From NCBI GenBank assembly GCA_022822365.1, contig JAJEBV010000008.1, positions 233,524 to 297,523 on the forward strand: 64,000 nucleotides of DNA, written 5' to 3'. Below are positions 25,259 through 33,210 of the stretch, one piece after another. The notes beneath the pieces are model-generated. The model did no database searches and was not told the origin of the DNA. It saw only the letters and a program-made list of their open reading frames with translations. Source of the stretch: Thermoanaerobaculia bacterium. GTDB lineage: Bacteria; Acidobacteriota; Thermoanaerobaculia; Multivoradales; Multivoraceae. Position 1 is the first letter of the stretch, and the number at the start of each line of letters is the position of its first letter. The position numbers were made by a program, and so were the translations under genes.

Positions 25259-26206
25259 CTAGCCGGGCGAAGTGACGACATCGACCGGAGTCTTCAGGTC
25301 CTCCGCCGTTCCCCCGCGCAGAATCTCGAGAGCGGCCTCGATCCCGAAGACCGCGAGGCGGTCGGCGTGCTGGTCGGCGGTGGCCAGGATCTCGCCCTCG
25401 GCGACCAGGTCGGCGACCGCGTCGATGTTGTCGAAGCCGACGATCAGCACGTCGTCGCGGCCGCTCTGCCGCCGCGCCGCCAGAGCGCCGAGCGCCATGT
25501 TGTCGTTGGCGCACAGGAGCGCGCGCAACCCGGGGTGCTCGCGCAGCATCGCCGCCGCCACGGTGTTCGCCTGCGCCTGCTCCCAGCCGCCGCTCTGGAC
25601 GTCGACGATCTCCGCGCCGGCAGCCGCCATCGCATCCTCGAAACCGGCCTGCCGCTGCTGGGCGTTGAAGGCCGTCGGGATGCCGCCGACGATCGCCACC
25701 TGATCGCCCGGCGCAAGCCGTTCCGCCAGCACCTCGCCGACCCGACGGGCGCCGTCGCGGTTGTCCGGGCCCACGAAGGGCGCGTCGAGGCCCGCCTCGG
25801 CCGCCACCTCCGCGTCGAGGCGGTTGTCGATGTTGACGACGACGACGCCGGCCGCCTGTGCCCGAGCCAGCGCCGGCGCCAGCGCCTTCGAATCCGCGGG
25901 GGCGATGACGATCGCGTCGCTGCCCGAAGCGACCATCTGCTCGACCAGGGCGACCTGCTGGGCCAGGTCGCTCTCGTTCCGGGTGCCGTTGACGATCAGG
26001 TCGTAGTTGCCCGCGTTGGCCTCGTGGTGAGCCCGGGCGCCCTCGGCCATCGTCTCGAAGAACTCGTTGGCCAAGGATTTCATGACCAGGGCGATCTGCG
26101 GGCGCGCGGCGGCTTGGTCGCCCGGACCTTCTCCAGCGCATCCAACCGCGAGCGGGACGGCGAAGAGCAGGACCGGAACCGCAAAGCTGGGTCGAATGTC
26201 CCTCAT
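25259..26206 (-). CDS. sugar ABC transporter substrate-binding lipoprotein, RbsB type
   Basis: A 315-residue periplasmic-binding-protein-like lipoprotein. The leader FAVPVLLFAVPLAVGC ends in a lipobox with C23 as the probable acylated residue. The mature domain follows the Peripla_BP_4 pattern: QIALVMKSLANEFFETMAEGA, VSGSDAIVIAPAD-like text, VVVVNIDNRLD, VAIVGGIPTAFNAQQRQAGFEDAM, LLCANDNMALGAL and LIVGFDNIDAV. It should deliver a sugar or sugar-like ligand to a permease such as the RbsC-like protein at 23308-24282. TACGCT lies eight bases before the ATG, suggesting a leaderless message. No ATPase gene is near. Confidence 0.88.
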   Translation of the reverse strand: MRDIRPSFAVPVLLFAVPLAVGCAGEGPGDQAAARPQIALVMKSLANEFFETMAEGARAHHEANAGNYDLIVNGTRNESDLAQQVALVEQMVASGSDAIVIAPADSKALAPALARAQAAGVVVVNIDNRLDAEVAAEAGLDAPFVGPDNRDGARRVGEVLAERLAPGDQVAIVGGIPTAFNAQQRQAGFEDAMAAAGAEIVDVQSGGWEQAQANTVAAAMLREHPGLRALLCANDNMALGALAARRQSGRDDVLIVGFDNIDAVADLVAEGEILATADQHADRLAVFGIEAALEILRGGTAEDLKTPVDVVTSPG

Positions 26207-26214
26207 CGCGCTAC

Positions 26215-26220
26215 AGCGTA
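26215..26220 (-). promoter_or_regulatory. candidate -10 of a leaderless promoter for the RbsB-like gene
   Basis: TACGCT on the minus strand, eight bases before the ATG at 26206; identical hexamer and similar spacing to the matrixin and photolyase genes. Confidence 0.45.
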
Positions 26221-26236
26221 CTGGACCGCTCGCCCT

Positions 26237-27481
26237 TCAATGCACCGCAAGCTCCACCGACTCCGCAAACCTCGCCAGCGCGCTCTCCGCAGCCGCCCGG
26301 TCCGCGGCCGGCGGCGTCGCCCCGTCCGCCTCGCAGTGCAAAGAGAGTACTTCCAGACGCCCCTGCTTCCGGTGCGCCTTCAGGTCGTAGCGCGCCACCA
26401 GCCGATCACCCGCCAGCACCGGCATGCAGTAGTAGCCGTAGCGTCGCTTCGAGGCCGGCTTGAAGATCTCGAGGATCTGGTCGAAACCGAACAGATGCGC
26501 CACCCGGTTGCGCCGCCAGAGCACCGGGTCGAACGGCGACAGCAGCACGCCGCGGTCCCGCGCCGGACGCACACGCCGCAGGCGGGCCGCGAGTTCCAGG
26601 TCGGCGGGGCGCACCCATCCTGGCCGCCGCTTTCCGTCGACGGTGATCAGGTCGCACGGCACCACCTCCCCCGCCGACGCCAGGTCCTCCAGCGCGGCCT
26701 TCATCTGGGGCCGCACGTTCTTGAGCCGCCAGGTGTCGGCCAGCGTGCCGATCGTCGCCCAGCCGTGACCCTCGAGCGCGCGCAGGATCAACACCCGGAT
26801 CCCCTTCTCCAGGCTCCAGTCCTCGCTCCGCCAGCACTCCGGGATCACCCGTTCGGGCAGGTCGAAGGTTCGCTGAAAGTTGTGCCGCGAGCGAATGGCG
26901 AGTTCCCCGGTGGACCACAGCGAGTAGGCGACCCACCGCTCCCGCTTCGAGCGCCACATCTCGCCCAGCATCGGCCCCGTCAGGTCCAGCGACCGCATCG
27001 GCCCTTCAGCCTCGACGCGGCGGAGGATCGCTTTCGCCACGTCCGGGTGCTCGCGTATCCCCTTGCTGTGCCAGGTCCTGCCGCTTCGATACTCCTCGCG
27101 GCGGAAGCCGAACGCCGGGTAGAGGTCGATCGGGATCCAGCTCGCCTCGTGGCCCCAGTACTCGAAGAGCGGCTCGCCCGGCTGCAGGAGCTCCTCCGGC
27201 AGGTTCCGGGCGATTCCGGGCCAGCGGGACAGCGGCACGAGCGCGTGGGTGCGGGCGCCGGCGATCGAGATCGTGTCGAGCTGGAGGTAGCCGAAGCGCT
27301 CGATCAGCGCGTGGACCGCCCGCCTCGCCCGCACGCCCCGGCCCGAAGCCGCGCGCGGCAGACCGGTCCACTCGGGATTCAGCAGGCCCGCCCGCGCCAG
27401 CGCCAGCCGCCGCGCGTCGCGGACCGTGATCTCGGCCAGGCCGGCGCCCGCCGCAGCAGCATCCGTGACGTTCCCAGGCAA
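26237..27481 (-). CDS. YcaQ/AlkX-like winged-helix DNA glycosylase (HTH_42)
   Basis: A 414-residue protein of the HTH_42 family, whose E. coli member YcaQ unhooks DNA interstrand crosslinks and other alkylated bases. The catalytic QxD motif is visible in FGYLQLDTISIAGARTH. Other family blocks include EYWGHEASWIP, LLSPFDPVLWRRNR and KRRYGYYCMPVLAGDRLVARYDLKAHRKQGRLEV. The length matches the family. The start is a TTG at 27481, four bases after the TonB-receptor stop; a later start is possible because the first ~15 residues are Ala/Gly-rich and unconserved. It appears to be the last gene of an operon with the TonB receptor, DUF993 and old yellow enzyme genes, though functional linkage is not evident. 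Confidence 0.85.
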   Translation of the reverse strand: MPGNVTDAAAAGAGLAEITVRDARRLALARAGLLNPEWTGLPRAASGRGVRARRAVHALIERFGYLQLDTISIAGARTHALVPLSRWPGIARNLPEELLQPGEPLFEYWGHEASWIPIDLYPAFGFRREEYRSGRTWHSKGIREHPDVAKAILRRVEAEGPMRSLDLTGPMLGEMWRSKRERWVAYSLWSTGELAIRSRHNFQRTFDLPERVIPECWRSEDWSLEKGIRVLILRALEGHGWATIGTLADTWRLKNVRPQMKAALEDLASAGEVVPCDLITVDGKRRPGWVRPADLELAARLRRVRPARDRGVLLSPFDPVLWRRNRVAHLFGFDQILEIFKPASKRRYGYYCMPVLAGDRLVARYDLKAHRKQGRLEVLSLHCEADGATPPAADRAAAESALARFAESVELAVH

Positions 27482-27485
27482 CGGA

Positions 27486-30425
27486 TCAGAAGTCGACGCC
27501 CAGGGAGATCTGCACCCGGCGCGGGTCGAAGCGGTCGCGGGGTTCTCCGAAGGCGGCGTCGCGCCGGAACGGGTTGTTGTTGTAGCCGGTCTGGCGGTCG
27601 AGCAGGTTGAAGAGATCGACGCGCAGCCGAGCGCCGAGGTCGCCCGGCAGGCGAAAGCGCTGCGTGTAGCCCAGGTCCAGTTGCCAGTGGCTCGGACTGC
27701 GCCGGCTGCCGGCCCGCTCGGCGTAGCGGTTCGTCGACGAGAAGTAGGAGGGCAGTCCGTAGGCGACGGAATCCCATGCCTCCCACGGTTGTCCTGACTG
27801 GAAGAACACGAAGGCGCCGATGCTCGCCCGCCACGGCAGGTCGAGGCGGCCGAACACCTTGGCGAGATGCGGCCGGTCGCCGCGCAGCGTCCCGTCCTTG
27901 TTGTCCCATAGCTGCCGGCCGTAGCCGTCGGCGAGATTCGACGAACCGATGAAGAGGTTGGCGTCGTTGTTCCAGCTCGTGTTGTCCTGATCGAAGTTGC
28001 CGGTGTAGCGGCTCCGCACGTAGGAGGCGTTCAGGTAGCCGCGATCACCCCGCCACACCAGCTCGAGCGCGGCCTCCGAGTACTCCGTGTAGGCGCCGTC
28101 GAGCTGGGCGATCACGTAGCTCGAACCGCCGATCTCCGCCCGAACGGCATCGAGGCCCGGCACGTAGAGGCCGCGGGCGGCGATGTGGGCGGGTGCGCTG
28201 TCGTAGCCCCGGGAACCGTTCCAGGTGTCCTCCCAGAAGTGCCCGCCCTCCCGGCGGCGCAGGTGGGCGCTGAGCGACAGTCCACGCGACAACGTCCGGG
28301 TGGCGCCGAGCGTCCACTCGTCGATGCGGCGCGGCTTCATGCCGTCCTGGAACAACTTGCCGGACGAACCCGGATACGGCTCGTGGGAGATGATCCGGCC
28401 GCCCTCGTCGAACAGCACGCGGAGGCTGGCGCGACTGTTCCGGTCCCAGGAGGCCGCGCGCGCCAGCGAACTCGCTTCCGGGTGGTAGCGGGCGTAGTTC
28501 GCGAAGACCGTGCCCTCCGCCCCATAGGACCAGGTGACGCCGAGACGCGGCTGAATCATGTCCCGCCAGTCGATCGTGTACATCCGGTACTTCTCGCCCG
28601 GCGCCAGGGCGAAGCCGGACACCGTGCCCGGCGCCGCGCGCAGACCCTGTCCGTAGAGAACGTCCTCGCTCAGCAGCACGCCGGCGTCGAAGGTGAAGTC
28701 GCCCGCGGTCAGGCGGTCGTGGACCTCCAGGGACACCGTCTCCGTGAAGGAGTCGATCGGCGAGACCACCGTGCCGTCCGGGCGCCGGAGGCTCATCTGT
28801 TGCACCGTGGCGACATAGAAGACCGGCGTGCCGTCCTCCGCCAGGTCGACGCCGCCCGGCGCCGCGATGGCGCCCCAACCGTTCGATTCCCGGCTCAGCG
28901 TCTCGCGCGCCTCGGCGGCCCGCAACCCGAAGTGGAGATCGTGGCTGACCGCGCCCCGGTCGAGCTGGTGATCGAACGCCAGTTCGAAGCTCCGCCGGTA
29001 GAACGCCTGGTCGTTGATCGACGGATGCGCGCCGACGGCGCCGCCCCCGTGGCGCGCGCCGTGCTCGTCCGTGAAGCCGTAGCGTTCCACCAGGGGCCTG
29101 ATCGCGGCGTTGTAGGCATCCGCGCCGTCCACGTAAGCGGGAACGCTGAAGTACCCCATCCGGTCCAGGTTCTCCACGTCCAGCGTGCCGTCGAGCGCCG
29201 GCTGAACGCCCAGGGCCACATCGGGCCGGGAGGAGCCCTCGAGTTCGTAGTCGTTGAACCGGAACGAAAGGGCGCCCAGGCCCATCTGCCAGACGCCGTC
29301 GACGTTCGCCACCCGCTGGTCCGCCCTGCCGCCGAGCGATACCGAATCGGCTTCGTAGGGTCCGACCGAAACGCCGTTCTCCACCCGCCGCGACGTGCGG
29401 TAGCCGGCGTTGAGCAGCAGGTGGTCCGACGGCGCGTGCGTCAGCCTGCCGTAGAACTCGCGGCGCGCGTTCTCGTAGTCCTTGACCGGTCCGTAGGCCG
29501 TGGCCGTGTTCGTCCGCTCTTCCGTGGGCCGAAAAGCGGAAGCGAAGAAGAAGAGGCGCGACGGAACGATCGGGCCGCCAAAGGTCGCGACGGCCCGCTG
29601 GCGGTCCGTGTCGTGTCCGGCCACTGACTCCAGGGCCGTCTCGGGTTCCGCCTGGAGATCCGGCGGCTCCGCCGTGTACTCGACGCTGCCCGCGAAAGCG
29701 TTCGTGCCCGACCTCGCCGTCGAGTCCATCGTGAACCCGCCGCTGCGGTTGAAGCCCACCGCCGTGGCGCCGGCGCGCTCGAACGTCACCTGGTTGACGT
29801 CATGGCTCGAGAGTTCGGCCGACAGCGTGCCGAACATCGGCAGCGACACGTCGACGCCGTCGAAACGGTACACGTTGTCCTGACCGCTGCCCCCGCTGGC
29901 CGGTCCCCGCACGCTGTCCTGGGTCACCTGAACGCCCGGAGCGAGTCGAACGAGGCTGCGATAGTCGGGACCGAGCGGCATGTCCCGCACCGCCTCGCCG
30001 TCGATGGCGCTGGCGACGGAGGCACGGCCGCGGACCGCGACCCGCTCTCCGATCACGACGAGCTCCTCGCTGACGGCGGCGACCGCGGCGTCGAGCTCCA
30101 GGTTCAGGGTCGTCGTCTGGCCGAGCAGCACCTGGGCCTCGACGGTGCGGCTCGCTCCCGCCGCAGACGTGAACGTGACGCGGTAGAGGCCCGGAGGGAG
30201 CCGCGGCAGCGCGTAACGGCCGGCTGCGTCGGTGACGGTCGACCTCGGCCGGGGCACGGCGGCGGTTTCGGCCAGAACGCCGATGTCCTCGGCCGAGGCG
30301 GCGCCGCGCAGGGTCACCGTCCCGTCGATGCCCCCGGTCTGCTGGCCTGTCGCCGCGCCGGCGCAGAGCAGCAGGGCCAGGGTCAGGGACGCGGCACCAA
30401 TCCGGGTAAGCCGCGAGTCAGTCAT
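27486..30425 (-). CDS. TonB-dependent receptor, Oar-like, with carboxypeptidase-regulatory N-domain
   Basis: A 979-residue outer-membrane receptor. The signal peptide (ASLTLALLLCAGAATGQ) is followed by a carboxypeptidase-regulatory-like beta domain (about 33-115; GIDGTVTLRG, DAAGRYALPRLPPGLYRV), a plug domain with LVVIGERVAVRG and SLVRLAPGVQVTQDSVRG, and then a long transmembrane beta barrel ending in the aromatic residue of QISLGVDF. This Oar-type layout without a classical siderophore-receptor signature is typical of Acidobacteriota and Myxococcota and probably imports oligosaccharides, peptides or similar. Its ATG overlaps the stop of the upstream DUF993 gene by eight bases, so it is in an operon with DUF993 and the flavin oxidoreductase. 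No TonB/ExbBD genes are present in the window. Confidence 0.9.
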   Translation of the reverse strand: MTDSRLTRIGAASLTLALLLCAGAATGQQTGGIDGTVTLRGAASAEDIGVLAETAAVPRPRSTVTDAAGRYALPRLPPGLYRVTFTSAAGASRTVEAQVLLGQTTTLNLELDAAVAAVSEELVVIGERVAVRGRASVASAIDGEAVRDMPLGPDYRSLVRLAPGVQVTQDSVRGPASGGSGQDNVYRFDGVDVSLPMFGTLSAELSSHDVNQVTFERAGATAVGFNRSGGFTMDSTARSGTNAFAGSVEYTAEPPDLQAEPETALESVAGHDTDRQRAVATFGGPIVPSRLFFFASAFRPTEERTNTATAYGPVKDYENARREFYGRLTHAPSDHLLLNAGYRTSRRVENGVSVGPYEADSVSLGGRADQRVANVDGVWQMGLGALSFRFNDYELEGSSRPDVALGVQPALDGTLDVENLDRMGYFSVPAYVDGADAYNAAIRPLVERYGFTDEHGARHGGGAVGAHPSINDQAFYRRSFELAFDHQLDRGAVSHDLHFGLRAAEARETLSRESNGWGAIAAPGGVDLAEDGTPVFYVATVQQMSLRRPDGTVVSPIDSFTETVSLEVHDRLTAGDFTFDAGVLLSEDVLYGQGLRAAPGTVSGFALAPGEKYRMYTIDWRDMIQPRLGVTWSYGAEGTVFANYARYHPEASSLARAASWDRNSRASLRVLFDEGGRIISHEPYPGSSGKLFQDGMKPRRIDEWTLGATRTLSRGLSLSAHLRRREGGHFWEDTWNGSRGYDSAPAHIAARGLYVPGLDAVRAEIGGSSYVIAQLDGAYTEYSEAALELVWRGDRGYLNASYVRSRYTGNFDQDNTSWNNDANLFIGSSNLADGYGRQLWDNKDGTLRGDRPHLAKVFGRLDLPWRASIGAFVFFQSGQPWEAWDSVAYGLPSYFSSTNRYAERAGSRRSPSHWQLDLGYTQRFRLPGDLGARLRVDLFNLLDRQTGYNNNPFRRDAAFGEPRDRFDPRRVQISLGVDF

Positions 30426-31536
30426 CGCCCAGCGTGCCCGCGCGCCGGGCGAGGGACCGGACCCCGCGGTAGTACTCCTCGTCCCGTGCCAGGTCCTCCC
30501 GGTTGACCAGCATCGGGTTGTCCTGCAGCCCGCGCAGCCAGGCGTGGTAGGCGAGTCCGGCCTTGTAATGGCGCGTCGGCGGCTGGAAGATGAAGCGGGC
30601 GAGCTCCTCGGCCGGGCCCATCAACTCGCGATAGCGCGCAACGTCCCCTTCGCCGAGAGCACGGAGCGCCGCGGCCGCCGGCTCGGCTACCGCGTCGAAG
30701 GCGCCGAGGAGTGCGTGGCTGTAGTCGCCCAGGGCCACTCTGCGGCCCTTCAGCTCGAACGTGCCGTGGAGTCTGGAACCCCTGGCCGGCGGCGTGCCTT
30801 CCAGCAGCCGGGCGAAGTGAAGGTCGTCTCCGGTCAGCACGATCTGGCCGCGCATGCCGATCCGCCGACGGAGCAGTACCTCGTACTCCTCGTCAAGGAG
30901 CGAGAGCTTGACCCCGCGTACCTTGTCGGCGTGCCGGGCGAGGATGCGCTCCAGACTGTTGCCCGGGAAGTAGCCGCGCATCGCCGGGTGGAACATCTCG
31001 CCCAGCCAGTGCAGGAACAGAGGCCCCTCGAGTTGGTCGATGATCGCGCCGTAGACGTCGACGTACTCGCGCTCCGAGGCGCCCGTCTCGGCAAGGCGCG
31101 GCATCGGCAGCAGAACGGGGACGCCCCCGAGTTCGCCGATGAACTCCGCCTGCTCCGCCACCGCGTCGATCAGCTCCGTGTTGCTGTCCAGCGATTCGAA
31201 CTGGTCGCAGCCGGCGCCGGCGACGAAGCCGTTGCGCAGTTCGAGGGAAGCGCAGAGTTCGATCAACCGCCGCGCGCTGGGCCAGCCGATCTCGAAACGC
31301 TGCGCCGTGTCCATCGCCTCGGCGACGCCGAAGCCGAGCAAGTCGACGTGGCGGCGCAGGCCGGCCGTCGCCTTCCAGTCGATCCAGTGTTCGATCTCCT
31401 GCGGCGAGCCGGGACTCTCGATCGAGTGGCCGGCCTCGGCATAGCCGCCGCGCACGACGACGTGGAGCGCCGCATAGCAGAGCCGTGGCAACGGCGCTGC
31501 GGAAAGCTGTCCGGGAACTCCTGTCACTTCGCTCAC
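30418..31536 (-). CDS. DUF993 family protein (aldolase-like TIM barrel)
   Basis: A 372-residue cytoplasmic protein of the DUF993 family, which I recall as distantly related to dihydrodipicolinate-synthase-type barrels; its reaction is not known. Recognisable segments are LCYAALHVVVRGGYAEAG, EHWIDWKATAGLRRHVDLLG, FGVAEAMDTAQRF, FVAGAGCDQFE and FLHWLGEMFHPAMRGYFPG. The GTG at 31536 overlaps the stop of the flavin oxidoreductase as GTGA, which fixes the start; the frame further upstream belongs to that gene. In such operons DUF993 commonly accompanies sugar-type dehydrogenases, so a role in cleaving a keto sugar acid is conceivable, but this is speculation. Confidence 0.82.
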   Translation of the reverse strand: MSEVTGVPGQLSAAPLPRLCYAALHVVVRGGYAEAGHSIESPGSPQEIEHWIDWKATAGLRRHVDLLGFGVAEAMDTAQRFEIGWPSARRLIELCASLELRNGFVAGAGCDQFESLDSNTELIDAVAEQAEFIGELGGVPVLLPMPRLAETGASEREYVDVYGAIIDQLEGPLFLHWLGEMFHPAMRGYFPGNSLERILARHADKVRGVKLSLLDEEYEVLLRRRIGMRGQIVLTGDDLHFARLLEGTPPARGSRLHGTFELKGRRVALGDYSHALLGAFDAVAEPAAAALRALGEGDVARYRELMGPAEELARFIFQPPTRHYKAGLAYHAWLRGLQDNPMLVNREDLARDEEYYRGVRSLARRAGTLGDD

Positions 31537-32999
31537 AACGAAGCCGCCGCCTTTTTGATTTCCCTGATCCGCCCGAACTCGGGCGTTTGCCGGTAGTGCT
31601 CGTCCAGCGGATAGCAACCGCTGACCATGTTGTTGCGCGGTCCCGTCGTGCAGTCGCTGAACGTGCGGCAGATCCGCCTGCGCTCGAGCGGCCGCCCAGC
31701 CAGCACGTCGGCCGGCAGGCGCGGATAGGCGAGGACCATCCGTCCCAGTCCGACGAAGTCGACGTGGCCCTGGCCGACCTCCGCCTCGGCGACGTGCGGC
31801 AGCCACTCCTGGAGGTAGCTGTAGCCGGTACCCACCAGGCGGAGCCGCGGGAACGCGGCGCGCACCGTGCGTACCGCCGCCAGTTGCCGGAGCACGGATC
31901 GCAGCGGATCCTCGGGAGGCATGTAGCTGTCCGAAGCGGGATAGGTGAAGGGGCGCGAAAGGTGCGGGCAACTATAGGGCGACCCCATCGTCACGTTGAC
32001 GATCTCGACGCCGGCTTCGACCAGGAGTGCGATACAGCGGATCGCCTCGGAGCAGGTCGGCTCGGGCAGTCCGACATCGGTTGTGTTCAGGCCGAAGCCG
32101 AGCTCGGCCGGCCGGGCGCTCTCGACCTCCGGCACGCCGACTCCGTCGCCGTTCGCGCCGAAGGGCGCCACGTCGCCGACCGACAGGCGAACGCCGATGC
32201 CGAGATCCGGACACGCCGCCCGCACCGCGGCGATGATCCCGAGCGGCAGCCGGACACGGTTCTCGAAACACCCGCCGTACGGTCCCGGCCGCGTGTGCGC
32301 ACCCAGCAGTTCGTGCAGCAGGTAACCGTGGCAGCACTTGATGTCGACGAAGTCGTAGCCGGCGCGCTCGGCGCAACGCGCGGCACGCACGTATGCCTCG
32401 GCGATCTCCGCCAACTGCTCGTCGCTCACGAGCGGGCGGTCCGCCGCTTCTCCCAGCCGCGCGTCGAGCACAGGATGCACCTGCGCCCGCAACGGCCTCG
32501 GCAACGCGGGCGGCGGATCGGGCCGCGACAGTCGCCCCGAATGGGTCAACTGCAGGCCCACGACCGGCCGATCGCCGCCGACTCCGCTCTCCTCGTGCCC
32601 GGCCAGGATCTCGGTTCGCAACGCCTCGAGCCAGGCGACGCAGTCGTCCAGCCGCTCCCCGTCGATGAAGAGCTGGTTCGGATTGGCACGCCCCTCCGGT
32701 ACCACGGCCACCGCCTCCCCGCCCCAGATGAGCTTCGCGCCGCTCAGCCCGAACCGCCGCCAGCGCCGACGGGTCAAGTCGCTCGGGCTGCCGTCCCGGT
32801 TCCCGTCCCAACCCTCCATCGGATGGACCGCGAAGCGATTGCCCGCCTCGCGGCCGAACACGGCGAGCGGCTCCGCCAGCGGCCCCTCTAGCCCGAGCAG
32901 CTCGTCGCCGCAGTCGAACGCCGGATCGAGCCCGCGCAGATGCTCCCGGAAGGCCTCGACGCTGCGATGGTGGCCCGGAGGCGTGTAACGTCGGCTCAT
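31533..32999 (-). CDS. NADH:flavin oxidoreductase, old yellow enzyme family
   Basis: A 488-residue FMN-dependent oxidoreductase with an OYE-like TIM barrel. The N-terminus reads NRFAVHPMEGWDGN; VVGLQLTHSGRLS and GYDFVDIKCCHGYLLHELLGAHTRPGPYGG are the classical flavin- and substrate-binding blocks. The C-terminal half contains LVGTGYSYLQEWLPH, VDFVGLGRMVLAYP and a cysteine cluster (RRICRTFSDCTTGPRNNMVSGCYP) similar to the region that binds an Fe-S cluster in larger OYE enzymes, though its spacing is unusual. The ATG at 32999 overlaps the HicB start on the other strand by two bases. TAGCCT lies 12 bases upstream on the minus strand and may be its -10. It is the first gene of the DUF993 and TonB receptor operon. 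Confidence 0.87.
   Translation of the reverse strand: MSRRYTPPGHHRSVEAFREHLRGLDPAFDCGDELLGLEGPLAEPLAVFGREAGNRFAVHPMEGWDGNRDGSPSDLTRRRWRRFGLSGAKLIWGGEAVAVVPEGRANPNQLFIDGERLDDCVAWLEALRTEILAGHEESGVGGDRPVVGLQLTHSGRLSRPDPPPALPRPLRAQVHPVLDARLGEAADRPLVSDEQLAEIAEAYVRAARCAERAGYDFVDIKCCHGYLLHELLGAHTRPGPYGGCFENRVRLPLGIIAAVRAACPDLGIGVRLSVGDVAPFGANGDGVGVPEVESARPAELGFGLNTTDVGLPEPTCSEAIRCIALLVEAGVEIVNVTMGSPYSCPHLSRPFTYPASDSYMPPEDPLRSVLRQLAAVRTVRAAFPRLRLVGTGYSYLQEWLPHVAEAEVGQGHVDFVGLGRMVLAYPRLPADVLAGRPLERRRICRTFSDCTTGPRNNMVSGCYPLDEHYRQTPEFGRIREIKKAAASL
32986..32991 (+). promoter_or_regulatory. candidate -10 of a leaderless promoter for the HicB-like gene
   Basis: TAACGT, six bases before the ATG at 32998 (nine before the adjacent ATG at 33001). 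It lies inside the N-terminal codons of the divergent oxidoreductase gene. Confidence 0.35.
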
Positions 33000-33210
33000 G
33001 ATGAAGCACAGAGGCTACATGGGCAAAGTCGAGTTTGAAGACGACGAGTTCTACGGCGTCGTCGTCAATCTCCATCGCGACCATGTGGACTTTCGCGGTC
33101 GAACGATCGACGAGGTCCGGGAGGCCTTCCACGACTCGGTCGACTTCTACCTGAAGGGCTGCGAGGAGGACGGTGAGGAACCGGAGAGACCTGTAGCCAA
33201 TCCCCTCTAG
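32998..33210 (+). CDS. HicB-like antitoxin-family protein, short orphan
   Basis: A 70-residue protein resembling the N-terminal RNase-H-like part of HicB antitoxins: YMGKVEFEDDEFYGVVVNL, FRGRTIDEVREAFHDSVDFYLKGCEEDG. Full HicB proteins carry a ribbon-helix-helix or HTH DNA-binding tail after this domain; here the protein ends shortly after EEPERPVANPL, so DNA binding is not expected. No HicA-like toxin frame is seen on either side. Start options are ATG at 32998, 33001 or 33019 (MGKVEF). Its stop shares CTAG with the sulfatase stop on the opposite strand. It is wedged between two converging or diverging neighbours with overlaps on both ends. Confidence 0.72.
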   Translation: MMKHRGYMGKVEFEDDEFYGVVVNLHRDHVDFRGRTIDEVREAFHDSVDFYLKGCEEDGEEPERPVANPL

